A stretch of DNA of 64,000 nt from Bog-473 sp963725895. Its GTDB lineage: Bacteria > Actinomycetota > Acidimicrobiia > Acidimicrobiales > RAAP-2. Location of the stretch: positions 2,480,001-2,544,000 of the forward strand of contig CAVSAJ010000001.1 in NCBI GenBank assembly GCA_963725895.1, in the 5' to 3' direction. The notes under the pieces were generated by a model that was not told the origin of the DNA, did no database searches, and saw nothing but the letters and a program-made list of their open reading frames with translations. The first letter of the stretch is position 1. Every line of letters begins with the position of its first letter. Position numbers and translations under genes: made by a program. Below are positions 9,213 to 20,100 of this stretch, in pieces.

Positions 9213-10589
9213 TTAGGGGAGCGAGAGGGTGAGTCCCGACCCCGAGCTCGTCGAGTTCACACCGACCGAGACCCCGCCCACCGACACCGGGGGCGTGCTC
9301 GGCAGGGGCAACGACGGCAGCGGGACCGTCACCGTGGTCCGGCTCGAACCGCCGGACTTGGGCTGGGTGGTCGTGGTCGTCGAGCTGGACGTCGTCGTGG
9401 TCTTCGAGGGGCCGACGGACGACGAGGTCACCGAGCCCCCCGCCGACGTCACCGGATGGCTCGCGGCGCCCGAGGACGACCCACCCGACGACGAGAGCGA
9501 ACCTGAGGTCGAGCTCGTTGCGGCGCCGGCGGCAGCGAGGATCCCGCCCAGGACCGGGTCGAGCGCGCCTGTGCTCGCGCCAGGGACGGACCCGACGCCA
9601 CTCGTACCGAGAGAGCCCAGTGAACCCAGAGTCCCCAGCGAGCCGACAGCACCAAGGCCGGACCCGGCGCCGCTCCCCGGGAGGAGGACCGAGATCGATC
9701 CGAGTCCGAGCTCGTCGAGGACCGACGTCGGCAGGCCCGCAGTGGGGAGCGAGCCGATGGGCAACAGCGTGCCCAGGTCCGACAGCGCACTGGTCACGTC
9801 GGTCACGACGCCGTTCAGGCTCGGCAAGATCTCTGCGAGCGCGCTCGGATCGACACCCGACCCCAAGCCGAGGGACCCAAGAGCGCTCGTCACGCTGTTG
9901 ACAATGCAACCGACGCCGAGGTCGTTTTGTGTCGTGCAGCCGAGGCCGATGCCGCCGAGCCCTGAGCCCACGCCCGAGCCGGCTCCGCCCAGACCGAGCA
10001 GGCTGGTGAGTGGGCCGGGTGATCCGGGTGATTCCAGCACCGCGACGTTGTCCGAACCCGACGTCGTGAGCCACTGCAGGGGGTCGATGCTCTGGGCGAG
10101 CGCGCCCGAGGGCGACGAGAACGACGCGGTCGTCGCATCCGCCGAGCCCCTCCCCTCCGACGCGACGCGGTAGGCCCGGTCGACGGCAGCGGCCAGCGGT
10201 TGGCTCTGCGGGGACGACGAAGCGACGGGATGCGCCGCCGCGGGGTCAATCGTGAAGTAGCCACCGAGGCCACCGAGGAAGGCGCCGACCGCGGCGCAGG
10301 TGAGCCCGCCCGCTCCGACCATGGCGGCGTTGCGATACCGCGAGAGGCCCGTCGGCCCATCGCCTCCGGCCGGCACATCCTCGGCGGCATGCCTTCCGTT
10401 GGCGCGGAAGACTCGATGGACCGGTGTGGCAGACACGTCGTCCGCGGCGACGGTGGGGGGAGCTGCGCACACCGGCGCGTTGAGCGCAGGCGGCGCGACT
10501 GCCGCCGGTCGCGCGTCGAGCGCACCATGTGCACCACCCGAGCCGAACTCGTTGTGGAGCAATTCGTCGTATATCTGGTCGAAGCCCAT
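9213..10589 (-). CDS. Membrane-anchored Gly/Ser/Leu-rich extracellular protein of unknown function
   Basis: Not assignable to a named family. A cytoplasmic head of about 85 residues (MGFDQIYDELLHNEFG start) is followed by one hydrophobic segment (AAMVGAGGLTCAAVGAFLGG, about residues 88-110) and a long extracellular region. The middle repeats the patterns GLGG, GSLG and SALSDLG and carries one GCTTQND...GCIVN cysteine pair. The last 120 residues are Ser/Thr/Pro-rich with a run of Thr, typical of wall-spanning linkers. No C-terminal anchor is seen. It is the last gene of a leftward set that begins with the anchored protein at 13.6 kb and includes a sortase, so a cell-surface role is likely. Confidence 0.65.
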   Translation of the reverse strand: MGFDQIYDELLHNEFGSGGAHGALDARPAAVAPPALNAPVCAAPPTVAADDVSATPVHRVFRANGRHAAEDVPAGGDGPTGLSRYRNAAMVGAGGLTCAAVGAFLGGLGGYFTIDPAAAHPVASSSPQSQPLAAAVDRAYRVASEGRGSADATTASFSSPSGALAQSIDPLQWLTTSGSDNVAVLESPGSPGPLTSLLGLGGAGSGVGSGLGGIGLGCTTQNDLGVGCIVNSVTSALGSLGLGSGVDPSALAEILPSLNGVVTDVTSALSDLGTLLPIGSLPTAGLPTSVLDELGLGSISVLLPGSGAGSGLGAVGSLGTLGSLGSLGTSGVGSVPGASTGALDPVLGGILAAAGAATSSTSGSLSSSGGSSSGAASHPVTSAGGSVTSSSVGPSKTTTTSSSTTTTTQPKSGGSSRTTVTVPLPSLPLPSTPPVSVGGVSVGVNSTSSGSGLTLSLP

Positions 10590-10743
10590 GGAACCGTCCT
10601 CCTCCAGTCCAGTGACCCCTCACCCGGGTTCTCATCGTGGAAACGGCCACGAGGCCTGCACCTTGCGGACACGCCGGGGCCGTACGGGTCCGGCTGACAC
10701 CCCCGATGTCCCCACCTCTGCGAGGGTCGCCCGCCGGGCCCCC

Positions 10744-11907
10744 TCACACAGGGGTCGGCGTGAAGACCCAGCTCCCGATGGTCACGACGCCCCCGTGAAC
10801 TGGGAGAACGACCGTCATGGCCTGCTGGCCGGGCGCCGCTCCTCCGGCCAGGGTGACCGTGGTGGTGAGGACGACCCGGACCGGGGACCCGTCCGAGGAG
10901 TCGATGGCGACGTCGAGCGGGGTGTCGTGGACGGCCACGGTGGCCCCGTCCAGCTGGGGCGGCAGGGCGAGATCCGGGGCGAGCGCATGCCACCAGGCCG
11001 TGTTGCGTTGGGCCCCGGAGTGCAAGCCACCGAAGTAGGTCTCGAGCGCGGCGGCCTCGAGCGAGAGCGGCCCGGGCGACTGCGCGAAGGCAACGGACGC
11101 ATCGACCAAACTCATGGTCCCCATCGGTGCCTCGTTCTGTTCCAACGTGAGCCCCTGTGCACGCAACGCCGGCGGAGCAGAGGTCGTGAAGCTCGTGGAG
11201 GCCACCGTCTTGATGAACTGAGCGCCGGCATTGAGGTTCCTGCCCTTGGTGACCGCGCCGACCTCGGTGGCGCGGATCAACAGTCGGTCGGGTGTGAAGA
11301 ACAATGCGTTGGGCGGCCAGCACGTGTCGAGCACGAGACTCGGATCGGTGCTGTTGGCCACCGGCGAGCCGGCAGGGACGACCTGGTGCGCACGCACGCG
11401 GAACGTCACCGTGTTGCATGCGGTGGCGTAGGTAATGGCATCGCCCGGCTTCAGCGCGTCGAGGTGCACGAAATAGCTGACGTCGTGCGCGAGGAAGACT
11501 GCTGCCCCGTCGACGCCGGGCCAGACGGACTGCGGGTCGTGCCCGACCGCCACGTTGAGCTCTTGGTCGTCGGTGCCCTCCTCGACGGGCGCGTGCAGGT
11601 TGAGCGCGGGAATGGTGAGAATCCCAGAGAGCTGGCCCGGCTGGACGCCGGCCACCTGGCACGCCGCGCCATGGCTCTGCCGCTCGATCTTGGCCATCGC
11701 GGCCCTTTCGGTCGCGAGAAGGACCGCCTGCGCCCGACGCTGGCGTTCTTGGTGCGCGAACGCGTAGCTCCCGGCAAAGACGGCGCCAAAGAGGAGCACC
11801 ACGCCAACCAATGTCACGCCCGCTCGGCGTACGTCACGCAAGGAGCGAACGCCGGCACGCGGAAACCTGGCCCGTGCCCCCCGACGGCGGTGTCTACCTC
11901 GGTGCAT
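10744..11907 (-). CDS. Sortase-family transpeptidase with C-terminal extension
   Basis: Membrane protein with one TM helix (VTLVGVVLLFGAVFAGSYAF, residues 30-50) and a sortase domain. LTIPALNLHAPVEEG starts the barrel, FLAHDVSYF carries the likely catalytic His, VLDTCWP gives the cysteine in a TLxTC-like context, and LLIRATEV gives the arginine. These spacings suit class D/E sortases of actinobacteria. About 150 residues follow the sortase domain, which is unusual; that part has beta-rich text such as VVLTTTVTLAGG and may be an Ig-like module. The upstream neighbour on the same strand encodes a secreted protein with a C-terminal TM and basic tail, a candidate substrate. Confidence 0.8.
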   Translation of the reverse strand: MHRGRHRRRGARARFPRAGVRSLRDVRRAGVTLVGVVLLFGAVFAGSYAFAHQERQRRAQAVLLATERAAMAKIERQSHGAACQVAGVQPGQLSGILTIPALNLHAPVEEGTDDQELNVAVGHDPQSVWPGVDGAAVFLAHDVSYFVHLDALKPGDAITYATACNTVTFRVRAHQVVPAGSPVANSTDPSLVLDTCWPPNALFFTPDRLLIRATEVGAVTKGRNLNAGAQFIKTVASTSFTTSAPPALRAQGLTLEQNEAPMGTMSLVDASVAFAQSPGPLSLEAAALETYFGGLHSGAQRNTAWWHALAPDLALPPQLDGATVAVHDTPLDVAIDSSDGSPVRVVLTTTVTLAGGAAPGQQAMTVVLPVHGGVVTIGSWVFTPTPV

Positions 11908-12068
11908 CTATCCCATCTGGTCCGCGACCGAGAAGCTCACCGCCTCGCGTCGCAGCGGCTGCCGCCGGGCCGGCCCCCGAGACCGGAGGGGGAACGGAGG
12001 AGGTCCCGAAGGCCGGGCCCGGTGGCGGCCCGCCGCGCGACCAGAAGGGGTCGGTCGACTGAGGTGCC

Positions 12069-13640
12069 TCATGGGCCACCCCTGCGGCGGGACGGTGAAG
12101 AAAGTGATCGTGCGAGCGAGGCGACGCGGCGGCGACCGATCAGCAAGATCCCGGCTAGCCCCATCGCCACCATCACGATGATCGGCAGCGTGCCGGCCCA
12201 GTACTCGCCGGTGTGCACGGTGGTCACGTTGGGCACCGCGGCCGGTGCGGCGACGGGCTGAGCCGGGGTCGTGCCGGCCGATGTGGCGACGGCGGGCGTG
12301 GCGACGGTCGAGCTGCCGGTGACGCTGACATCCCCGACGTTGAGGGCGAGACCGCCCATCAGGCCGCTCAACAAGCCGAGGTTGAGCACCCCCACCTTTG
12401 CGCTCGCCGTGGCGCCAGGTGCCGACGTGTCGCAGGTGAGCAGGTTGCCCGTGGGGTCATAGGTGATCAGGTCATCGAGCAGGGTCGACAGCGCGCTCGA
12501 GAGCCCAGTACCCGTGCTCCCCACCGTCTGGAGGATCTGGTTCACCAGGTCGTCGATCTGTGTGATGTTGACGAAGGTCGGGAGCGAGCCGTTCGTCGAG
12601 TACGACACCACGCCGGCGTTGCAGCTGGGCGTGACGGTGCCCGTGCTGCGGTCGAGTGCGACGGCTGCGGTCGTCGGTGCGACCTGGAGGTCGGCCAACC
12701 CGAAGAGGTTCACCTCGAGCGTGCGCTGCGTCACCGAGTCGGTCACGACGTTGCCGCTCGTGGTGACCGAGGTCGTGGACCCCCCGAGCGTGATGACGAG
12801 CGGCTGCACCGCGCTGGCGTTGGCACCCGTGAGCCCGAGCACCTCGTTCAAGATGCCGGTGAGCGCGCTCGTCAGCGGCGACGAGCCTCCGGCCGCGTTC
12901 AGCTGGGTCAAGAGGCCACTGACGACTGAGCACTCGCCGGCGAGGTCGCTGCCATCGGCCACGCTGGTCGGATTGAGGGCGAGATTGGCCGGCAGGATCC
13001 CGTTGACCGTGCCGAGGACGCTTTGTACCGGTCCCGACAGCGGGCTCGAGTTGGAACCGGGCGACGTCGTGGCGGCGGGCGCGTCGGCACACAGCGACGA
13101 AGCCGAGGGCAACGACCCCACGATCCCTTGCAACAGGTTGGTCAGGCCCAGGCTGAGCCCGGCGTTCGCGATGCTGCCGGTGCCCGTCGCGGTCGGGTTC
13201 CCGCTGGCGTCCTCCGACGCCGAGGCGCTGCCGCAGAGGACGTCGACGTTCAACAGCGTCGTGTCGATGGGGAGCGGGCAGCTGTTCGCGCCGGTTGGGG
13301 ATGCGGTGGTGCCGCTGCCGTTGGCGACGGCGTCTTGTGTGGTGTCGAGAGCGTCCCCGGCGGGCGACGACGACGCGCTGGTCGGGCACGGGTTCGACGA
13401 CGCCGCGGTGGAGAGGCACGCGCCGGTGCCCGATGCTTCGGCCATGGGGGCGCTGCTGGCATCGGCCTCGGAGCCGCCACCAGAGACCTGAAGGGTGTTG
13501 AGAAGGCTGAGGGAGACGAACCCGCCGTTCGCCTGCACGCTCCACGGGCTCAGTGACTGTGCACTGGCGGCCGAGGACATGGCGCCGAGCACCGTCACGG
13601 CCAACAGGCCAACGACGGCAACCCTGCTGCGACGTCTCAT
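12069..13640 (-). CDS. Secreted, C-terminally membrane-anchored surface protein (candidate sortase substrate)
   Basis: A clear Sec signal peptide (RRRSRVAVVGLLAVTVLGAM then AASAQS cleavage) follows ATG 13640. About 440 residues of Ser/Thr/Ala/Gly-rich sequence with few cysteines come next. Segments such as SVQANGGFVSLSLLNTLQV and repeated GSTGTGLSS/LTSALTGIL text resemble secreted adhesin or choice-of-anchor proteins. The C-terminus has VHTGEYWAGTLP, a hydrophobic helix (IIVMVAMGLAGILLIG) and a tail rich in Arg, the architecture of a cell-wall sorting signal but without a canonical LPxTG. A HTG core resembles the LAxTG signal of class E sortases. It precedes the sortase gene in the same direction. 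An alternative ATG lies at 13667. Confidence 0.72.
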   Translation of the reverse strand: MRRRSRVAVVGLLAVTVLGAMSSAASAQSLSPWSVQANGGFVSLSLLNTLQVSGGGSEADASSAPMAEASGTGACLSTAASSNPCPTSASSSPAGDALDTTQDAVANGSGTTASPTGANSCPLPIDTTLLNVDVLCGSASASEDASGNPTATGTGSIANAGLSLGLTNLLQGIVGSLPSASSLCADAPAATTSPGSNSSPLSGPVQSVLGTVNGILPANLALNPTSVADGSDLAGECSVVSGLLTQLNAAGGSSPLTSALTGILNEVLGLTGANASAVQPLVITLGGSTTSVTTSGNVVTDSVTQRTLEVNLFGLADLQVAPTTAAVALDRSTGTVTPSCNAGVVSYSTNGSLPTFVNITQIDDLVNQILQTVGSTGTGLSSALSTLLDDLITYDPTGNLLTCDTSAPGATASAKVGVLNLGLLSGLMGGLALNVGDVSVTGSSTVATPAVATSAGTTPAQPVAAPAAVPNVTTVHTGEYWAGTLPIIVMVAMGLAGILLIGRRRVASLARSLSSPSRRRGGP

Positions 13641-13856
13641 CCGATAACCCCTTGCCGTCCCCGCCACACGTCCAGGGACTCCTCACTGCCTTGCCAATGA
13701 AACGGGGGACTCTCTGAAACCTTGCGACTCCCTGCGAAACAATTCGGGTCTCGTGAGGTAATTCGTGTGTCGAAACTCCTGTTGGCAGCTCATGCCGTGC
13801 ACAACGAGGGACCGGCACCAGTGGTGATTCGGGGTCGCTCTCCTACTGTGTGGCCG

Positions 13857-14609
13857 ATGTCCGCCTCGCACGCCCTCCTGATCGCCTTGGCGGGTCTGGC
13901 GGCGGGGATCTTCAACGGGGTGGCCGGAGGCGGCAGCCTGATCTCGTTCCCGGTGCTGCTCGCCCTGGGCTACCCGGCCCTCACGGCCAACATCACCAAC
14001 ACCATCGGAATCTGGCCGGGCTACCTGGCGTCGGCCGCCGGCTACCGCAGCGAGATCGGGGACCAGGCCCGCCGCCTCGCCCGCCTCACCCCCGTCGCCC
14101 TGGCCGGAGGCGTTGCCGGCGCGCTGCTCTTGCTCACGACGTCGTCGGCCACCTTCGACGATGTCGTGCCCTGGCTCGTGCTGGGGGCCGCCGCGCTCTT
14201 CGCCGCCCAGCCCCTGCTGCGGCGGGCCCTCGACCGCGGCGCCGGGCATCCCCATACGCGGCCGGTCCTCCTGGTGGTGGGTGTGTTCGCGGCGTCGGTC
14301 TACGGTGGCTACTTCGGCGCCGCCATGGGTGTCATGTTCCTCGCCGTGCTCGGACTGGCACTGCCTATCTCCTTGGCCCATACGAGCGGGCTGCGCGCCG
14401 TCCTCTCCATGATCGTCAACGGGATCGCCGCCGTGGTCTTCCTCGTGCACGGCGGCCTCGCCTGGGAGGCGGTCGGGCTGCTTGCATTGGGCAGCCTCGT
14501 CGGCGGCTATGTCGGTGCCCGTCTCGCCCTTGCGCTACCCGCGCCCGCGTTGCGGGCCGTGGTCGTCGTGATCGGGCTCGGCACCGCGGTGAAGCTGCTC
14601 GTCTCGTAG
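13857..14609 (+). CDS. TauE/SafE-family sulfite/sulfonate-type exporter (membrane permease)
   Basis: About 250 residues with eight predicted TM segments. The first carries AGIFNGVAGGGSLISFP, and the mirrored half has YGGYFGAAMGVMFLA, the duplicated glycine motifs of TauE/SafE (UPF0721). The family exports sulfite, sulfoacetate or related organic anions. ATG 13857 is chosen because the 45 codons upstream are hydrophilic and unlike the family. It is convergent with the 5-oxoprolinase operon (37 bp gap). The frame is intact. Confidence 0.85.
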   Translation: MSASHALLIALAGLAAGIFNGVAGGGSLISFPVLLALGYPALTANITNTIGIWPGYLASAAGYRSEIGDQARRLARLTPVALAGGVAGALLLLTTSSATFDDVVPWLVLGAAALFAAQPLLRRALDRGAGHPHTRPVLLVVGVFAASVYGGYFGAAMGVMFLAVLGLALPISLAHTSGLRAVLSMIVNGIAAVVFLVHGGLAWEAVGLLALGSLVGGYVGARLALALPAPALRAVVVVIGLGTAVKLLVS

Positions 14610-14646
14610 TAGTCCTTTTGCGACCTGAGCCCGTGGCGCGACGACC

Positions 14647-16333
14647 TCAGCCCGCCGCCAGCGGGTAGTGGCCAACGACCGCGCCTGCCAGCACCCGCAG
14701 CTGGGCCCGCCGGGCTTCCTCGGCCTCGTCGTGGCCGATCGCGACCAGGCGCACGCGCGTGCCGGGCGCGCACTGCCCGAGGATGCCGTGATCGGCGCTG
14801 GCCACGACGGCCAGCACCGGGTAGCCACCGAGTGTCGCGTGATCGGGCAGCAGCACGACCGGATCGCCGTCGGGTGGCACCTGGACCGCACCGGTCACCA
14901 CGCACTGCGAATCGAGCTCGCGCTGGGAGTCCGCGACGCGCAGGTCGGTGGCGCCCTGCTCGGCGCGGAGGCGGATCCCGACCCGGTTGCTCTCCGCTGC
15001 GACCCGGAACTCGCCGGCACCCAGGCGCGCCAACGCGTCGACCCCGAACCACTCCCGATGCGGTCCGGGGACCACCCGCAGCTCGACCGGCGCGTCGCTG
15101 ACGAGCTCGGTTGCGACGCCGCCCACGAGGTGGTCGCCGAGGGGCGGCGTCCACCGCCCCGCCCAGAGCCGCTGCCCCGCAACGAGCGGACCGGCTCCCA
15201 AGCGGGACAACTCGTCGCTCGCGAGGCTCGCGAAGGCAACCGGTCCGAGCAGCCCACCCGCGACACCGAGATAGGTGCGACAGCCGCGTCGCACGCCGCC
15301 CAGCTCGAGCGTCTGGCCGGGCACGAGCGGCAGCAGCCGGCCATCGGGCACCGGTGTGCCGTCGACCCGCAGGTCGGGTGCGCCACCCACGGCTGCGGCG
15401 TAACAGCGCTCGAGGCAGCGCAGACGTGCCCCGCCACCCGTGCACTCGAGCGCGCCCGACCCAGCAGGGTTGCCCACCAACGCGTTGGCCAAGGCGAAGG
15501 ACGGCGGATCGGCCGGCCCGGCCGCGGGCACACCCACCGCGGCCACGCCGCGGCGTCCGCCGTCTTGGAGCGCGGCACGGAGTCCCGGCGCGACCACCTC
15601 GAGCACCGGCCCGCCCTCGGCCGGCGGCGACCAGGCGGGTGTGTCTGGCGACGGTGGGGTCACCGGGTCGCCGGGTGCAGCAACGGCGAATCGGACTCGG
15701 TCTCCCGGAGCGAGGACGGCGTACGGACGCTCTGTGACCGAGACGAGTGGGAAGCCCGTCCGCCCGACGAGGTGCCACCCACCCGGGGACGGCGTCGGGT
15801 AGACGGCGGCGTGTCCGTTGGCCAGCGCGACCGAGCCGGCGGGCACCACCGGACGCGGCCGGTCACGACGCGGCACACCCACAAGCGGTGCGGGGAGGCC
15901 GTCGAGATACGCGAAGCCCGGCGAGAAGCCCACGACGGCGACGCTGAGAGCCTGGCGTGTCAGCTGCGTCACCACCTCGCCCGGCGAACAGCCGCTCAGC
16001 GCGGCCACCTCGTCGAGATCCGGCCCGTCGAAGACGCACGGGAGGGTGACGAGCCGGCCTCTCGACGTCGTTGAGACGGACAGGTCCGGTCCCTCCGAGA
16101 GCAGCTCCTCGACCGTGACGCGCGGCAACGCTCACATCGATGTCGGTATGTGCGAGGACGACACCGACGGTGGCGAAGCCGCAGACCACTTCGACACCTC
16201 GGACTCCGGCGCTGGTCAGCGCCATCTCGAACGCGGATGCGAGCGCCCGGGCCGCCGCCGGGTCGCGTACGCCGACCAGCAAGGCCCGGTCACCGAGGAG
16301 CCGGACCTCACCCACCGGGACGGAGGGGCTCAT
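14647..16333 (-). CDS. pxpBC: 5-oxoprolinase subunits B and C fused (PxpB-PxpC; one frameshift)
   Basis: Works with PxpA to hydrolyse 5-oxo-L-proline to glutamate with ATP. The PxpB part starts at ATG 16333 (VPVGEVRLLGDRALLVGV) and changes frame near 16130 into RVTVEELLSEG. It then shows GFSPGFAYLDGLP and the PxpB-type VPAGSVALANGHAAVYP and GGWHLVGRT. PxpC follows from about residue 245 with LEVVAPGLRAALQDGGRRG, ANALVGNP, LECTGGG and ending VLAVVASADHGILGQ. B-C fusions are common in actinobacteria. The start overlaps the pxpA stop (ATGA), implying translational coupling. A TTG start at 16128 could be read instead, but that would remove the PxpB N-terminus. Confidence 0.88.
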
Positions 16334-17103
16334 GCAGGAATCGGAGCGCGCACGTCGATCCCGGCTTGGGCCAAGACCGTGCGCACTGCCGTGACGATCG
16401 CGACGGCGCCAGGAGAGTCGCCGTGGGTGCACAGCGTGTCGACCCACAGCGTCAACACGCTGCCGTCGTTCGCCGCGACCGCGCCACGAGCCAGGCTCAG
16501 AGCCTGCGCGGCGGCCACGTCGGGGTCGTCGAGCACCGCGCCGTCACGGTTGCGGTCGACCAGGCCGCCGTCGGGGCGGTAGGCCCGGTCGCAGAACCCC
16601 TCCTCGCACCCGGTCATGCCGTCACGAAGCACCATCGCCATGGCGTGGCAGCCCGACGGCAGCACCAACGCGGCGCGATCGGCGAAACAGTCGCGCACCG
16701 CGTCGCGGAAAGTCTCGTAGATCGCGCCGCCCTTGGCCACCTCCTCATAGAGCGCGCCGTGCGGTTTGACGGACTCGACCGACGTGCCCGCCGCGCGGCA
16801 TACCCGATCGAGGTCCCGCAGCTGCGCCGACAGCGACTCACCCAGCGCCGTGCGGTCGATGGCCATCGGCTCGCGGCCGACGCCGGCGCGGTCGGGGTAC
16901 GAGGGATGCGCTCCGACGCGCACCGAGCACGCCAGGGCGGCGGCCACCGTGGCGCTCATGGTCTCTTCGTTACCGGCGTGTCCGCCACAGGCGACGTGTG
17001 CCGACGTCACCAAAGACAGCAGCGCACGCTCCACCTCGATGCCCGCCGCATCAGTCGCCTCGCCCACGTCTGCGTTGAGATCGATCGTCCGGCTAGGCGA
17101 CAT
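16330..17103 (-). CDS. pxpA: 5-oxoprolinase subunit A (LamB/YcsF family)
   Basis: 257 residues, full family length. Motifs are IDLNADVGE at the N-terminus, HVACGGHAG near residue 37, VGAHPSYPDRAG, SVKPHGALYEE and SGCHAMAMVL. PxpA is the catalytic TIM-barrel-like subunit needed for ATP-dependent cleavage of 5-oxoproline, a damage product of glutamine and glutamyl peptides. It overlaps pxpBC by four bases and is immediately downstream of lhr (3 bp), so it could share that transcript. Confidence 0.93.
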   Translation of the reverse strand: MSPSRTIDLNADVGEATDAAGIEVERALLSLVTSAHVACGGHAGNEETMSATVAAALACSVRVGAHPSYPDRAGVGREPMAIDRTALGESLSAQLRDLDRVCRAAGTSVESVKPHGALYEEVAKGGAIYETFRDAVRDCFADRAALVLPSGCHAMAMVLRDGMTGCEEGFCDRAYRPDGGLVDRNRDGAVLDDPDVAAAQALSLARGAVAANDGSVLTLWVDTLCTHGDSPGAVAIVTAVRTVLAQAGIDVRAPIPA

Positions 17104-17106
17104 TGC

Positions 17107-20100
17107 TCACCCAGCCTCGAGGCGCTCCACCACCACGCCGTCGCGGTAGACGACCCGCTGGTGCCGCCGTGTCGGCACACGGGCGCCGCCGATGATGGAC
17201 CCGGTCATGTTGAGCGGGTCGGCGCCGGCGACGACCACCTGCTCCCCGTCCGCAGCCAGCCGATGCACCCCGCGCAGCTCCTCGAAGGCCTCGGGCAATG
17301 CGTACTGCTCGCCCGAGAGGCCGGCGACGAAGCGCCCGCCGAGCGCCACCCCGCGCGCCTCGAGGCGACGCAACGCCCACACCACCTCGCGCCAGGGAAC
17401 CTTGAAGGACTCGCGGCTCCACAGCTCCCAGGCGACGACGCCCCAGCGGGCCAGCAGCTGGTAGGCCACCGTCTCGGCCAGCTCCTCGTTGCCCGGCGTC
17501 AGCACGCCGTCGTCGACCGCGTTCACACCCAGTACTTCGGCGCCGGGCAAGAGCGACCACCGGCCCTCGCCGATGCCCGTTCCCACCGGCGCACGCCGGC
17601 GCGCCAGCCGGTTCGAGGGACGCCGCACCGTCCTCGTGCGCCAGCGATCGCGTGCAGAGAGCAGCGATCGCACGGCCGAGAACGCGTCCGCCGTCACCAG
17701 GCCGCGGGCGACCAGGTCCCAGAGCCCCTCGTCAACTTCCGCCGGAAGGCGTCCCGTGAGGGGCGCCACCTCGGGGCGGAAGCAGGCGCCACGGACACGC
17801 AGCGCAGCCAGGACGTCGGCCGGCGCCCCGACGTCGGGTTCGGGCGCGCTCGGTGCCGGCGCGCACCGCGCGCAGCATGGGCACGAGCTCGTCCCGCACG
17901 ACGAAGGCCAGCGGGGTGGCCGGCGACGGCGTCCCGCTGCGCCCAGTGCGCTCGGCCCGTGGTGTGAGGCGTCCCCAGACGATCTCGCCGGAGAGGCACA
18001 GCTCGTCGAGCCAGCGCGGGTCGTAGCCCTCCACCCGGGCGGGGAGGATCTGTGACTCCCACTCCGACGCTGGCGCCTCGATCCCCTGCAACTGCTCGAG
18101 CACCTCGAGCAGTCCCGCCCGCCCTTCCAGCCGGTGCCCCGTCGTCGCGTGCTGCCACCGGGTGAGGAAGCGCACGTAGTCCGCGATGGGAACCGGATCC
18201 ACCATGCCGCGCCGGCGACTACGACTCGCGCCGTGCAGCCGGACCAAGAGGTTGCGCGCGACACCAGCGACCGTCGGGCAGCTCAATGGCAGAGCCCCGT
18301 CCTTCGAGCCGCGCCAAGCGCGGTGCGAGCGCGCGCCCCGCCGAGCGGCGCGCCCCTGGGCGCGCCGGCGGGAAGGGCGGCGTCGCCGACGAGGTCCGCC
18401 ACCGTGACCGGTCCGGCGAGCTGGAGGTGGCCGGCCACACAGGCGGCAGCCGCGTCGTCGTCGTGACCGAGCGCCTCGGCGTTGTGCCGCCGCTCGGTAG
18501 CCACCCAGCAGCCCTCGAGCACCCCCGCACGGCCGTCGGCGGCCAGCTCGTCGAACCAGCCCACCCACTCGTCGACCGGGCGGGCCGCGACGAGCGAGAG
18601 CAACAGGTCGTGCAGCTCGTCGGCGTTCCGTGGGCGGGGATGGAGCTGGTCGAGGACCAGGGCGACGGCGTCGGGATCGAGTGGGGCCAGCTCGCCGGCG
18701 GGTACCGGGAGCCCGTCGGGGCCGAGCTGGCCGAGCCCACGGCGCAGCGAGAGTGCCCGGCTCCGGCGCTCCTCGAGCGGCGCGTCGTCGAGATACGTGT
18801 AGGGCCGGCCGCTCAAGATGGCGTGCGAGAGCGGCGACGGCTCCGAGGACTCCACCGTGTGCACGGCGATCTCGCCCGACTCGACCTTGGCCCACATCTC
18901 GACCAGGCCCTCGACGGAGAGCCCCTCGTGCAGGCAATCGTCGACGGTCTGGCGCGCCAGCACGTGGTCGGGCACGCCGACCGGGCCCGCCGGGGCGTTC
19001 TCCTGGCAGGCGGCCAGGCCGGGCCAGACTGCGGCGAGGAGGTCGTCGGCCTCCATGCGCTGGAGATGGATGGGGCGGCGCTTGCCCCCGTTCATGCGGG
19101 GCAGCACCAGCGCCCGGGTCAGGTTCCAACGCCAGCGCGCACCGAGCATCGGATGCAAGAGCACCGCCTGGGTCAGGACCTCGGACGCCTTGGCGCTCGA
19201 CAACATCGACTGCACCCGCGTGAGGGGGAAGCTGTGCTGGGGACCGAGGGACAGGATGACTGTGTCGTCGTCGGCCGCCGCCTGCAGCTCGAAGTCGAAG
19301 GAGACGCAGAAACGCTTGCGCAGCGCCAGGCCGAGCGCACGGTTGATGCGGCCGCCGAAGGGGGCGTGGATGATGAGCTGGGAGCCCTCGCTGTCGTCGA
19401 AGCAGCGCTCCACCACGATGCGCTCGCGCGTCGGCAGGTGACCGAGCGCCTTGAGCCCCGCCGCGCAGTAGGCGACGACCTGTTGGGCAACCTCGGCCGA
19501 AACACCGGCGCGGTCGCGCACCAGCTGGCGTGCCGCGTCGCCGTCGGCGTCTCGCAACAGTGGCTCGAGCGCGCTGCGCAGGTCGCTCACCGCCTCAGAC
19601 AGCTCTGCGGTCCGCGCCGGTGCCTCGCCGAGCCAGAAGGGGATGGTCGGCGGGAGGTCGCCCGCGTCGTGCACGCGGACGGCGCCGACCTCCACCTTGG
19701 CCACCCGCCACGAGTGGGTGCCGAGCAAGAAGATGTCCCCTGCCGTGGCCTCCACCGCGAAGTCCTCGTGGACCGAGCCGACCGTCACCCCCTCGGGGTC
19801 GAGGACGACGCGGTAGTCGCCGGTCTCGGGGATGGCGCCGCCGCCGGTCAAAGCGGCCAGCCGTGCGCCCCGGCGCGCGCGCAGCCGTCCGTTGACCGCG
19901 TCGTGGTGCAGGTGCGCGCCGCGACGGCCTCGCCCGGTCTCTATCCCCCAGCTCGCCAGGGCCACGACGTTGTCGAAATCCTCCCGGGACAGCTCGGCGT
20001 AGGAGGCGGCCCGCCTCGTCATCGACCACAGCGCCTCGACCGCGCGCTCGTCGGTGGACGCGACTTCGGCCACGAGCTGCTGGGCCAGCACGTCGAGCGG

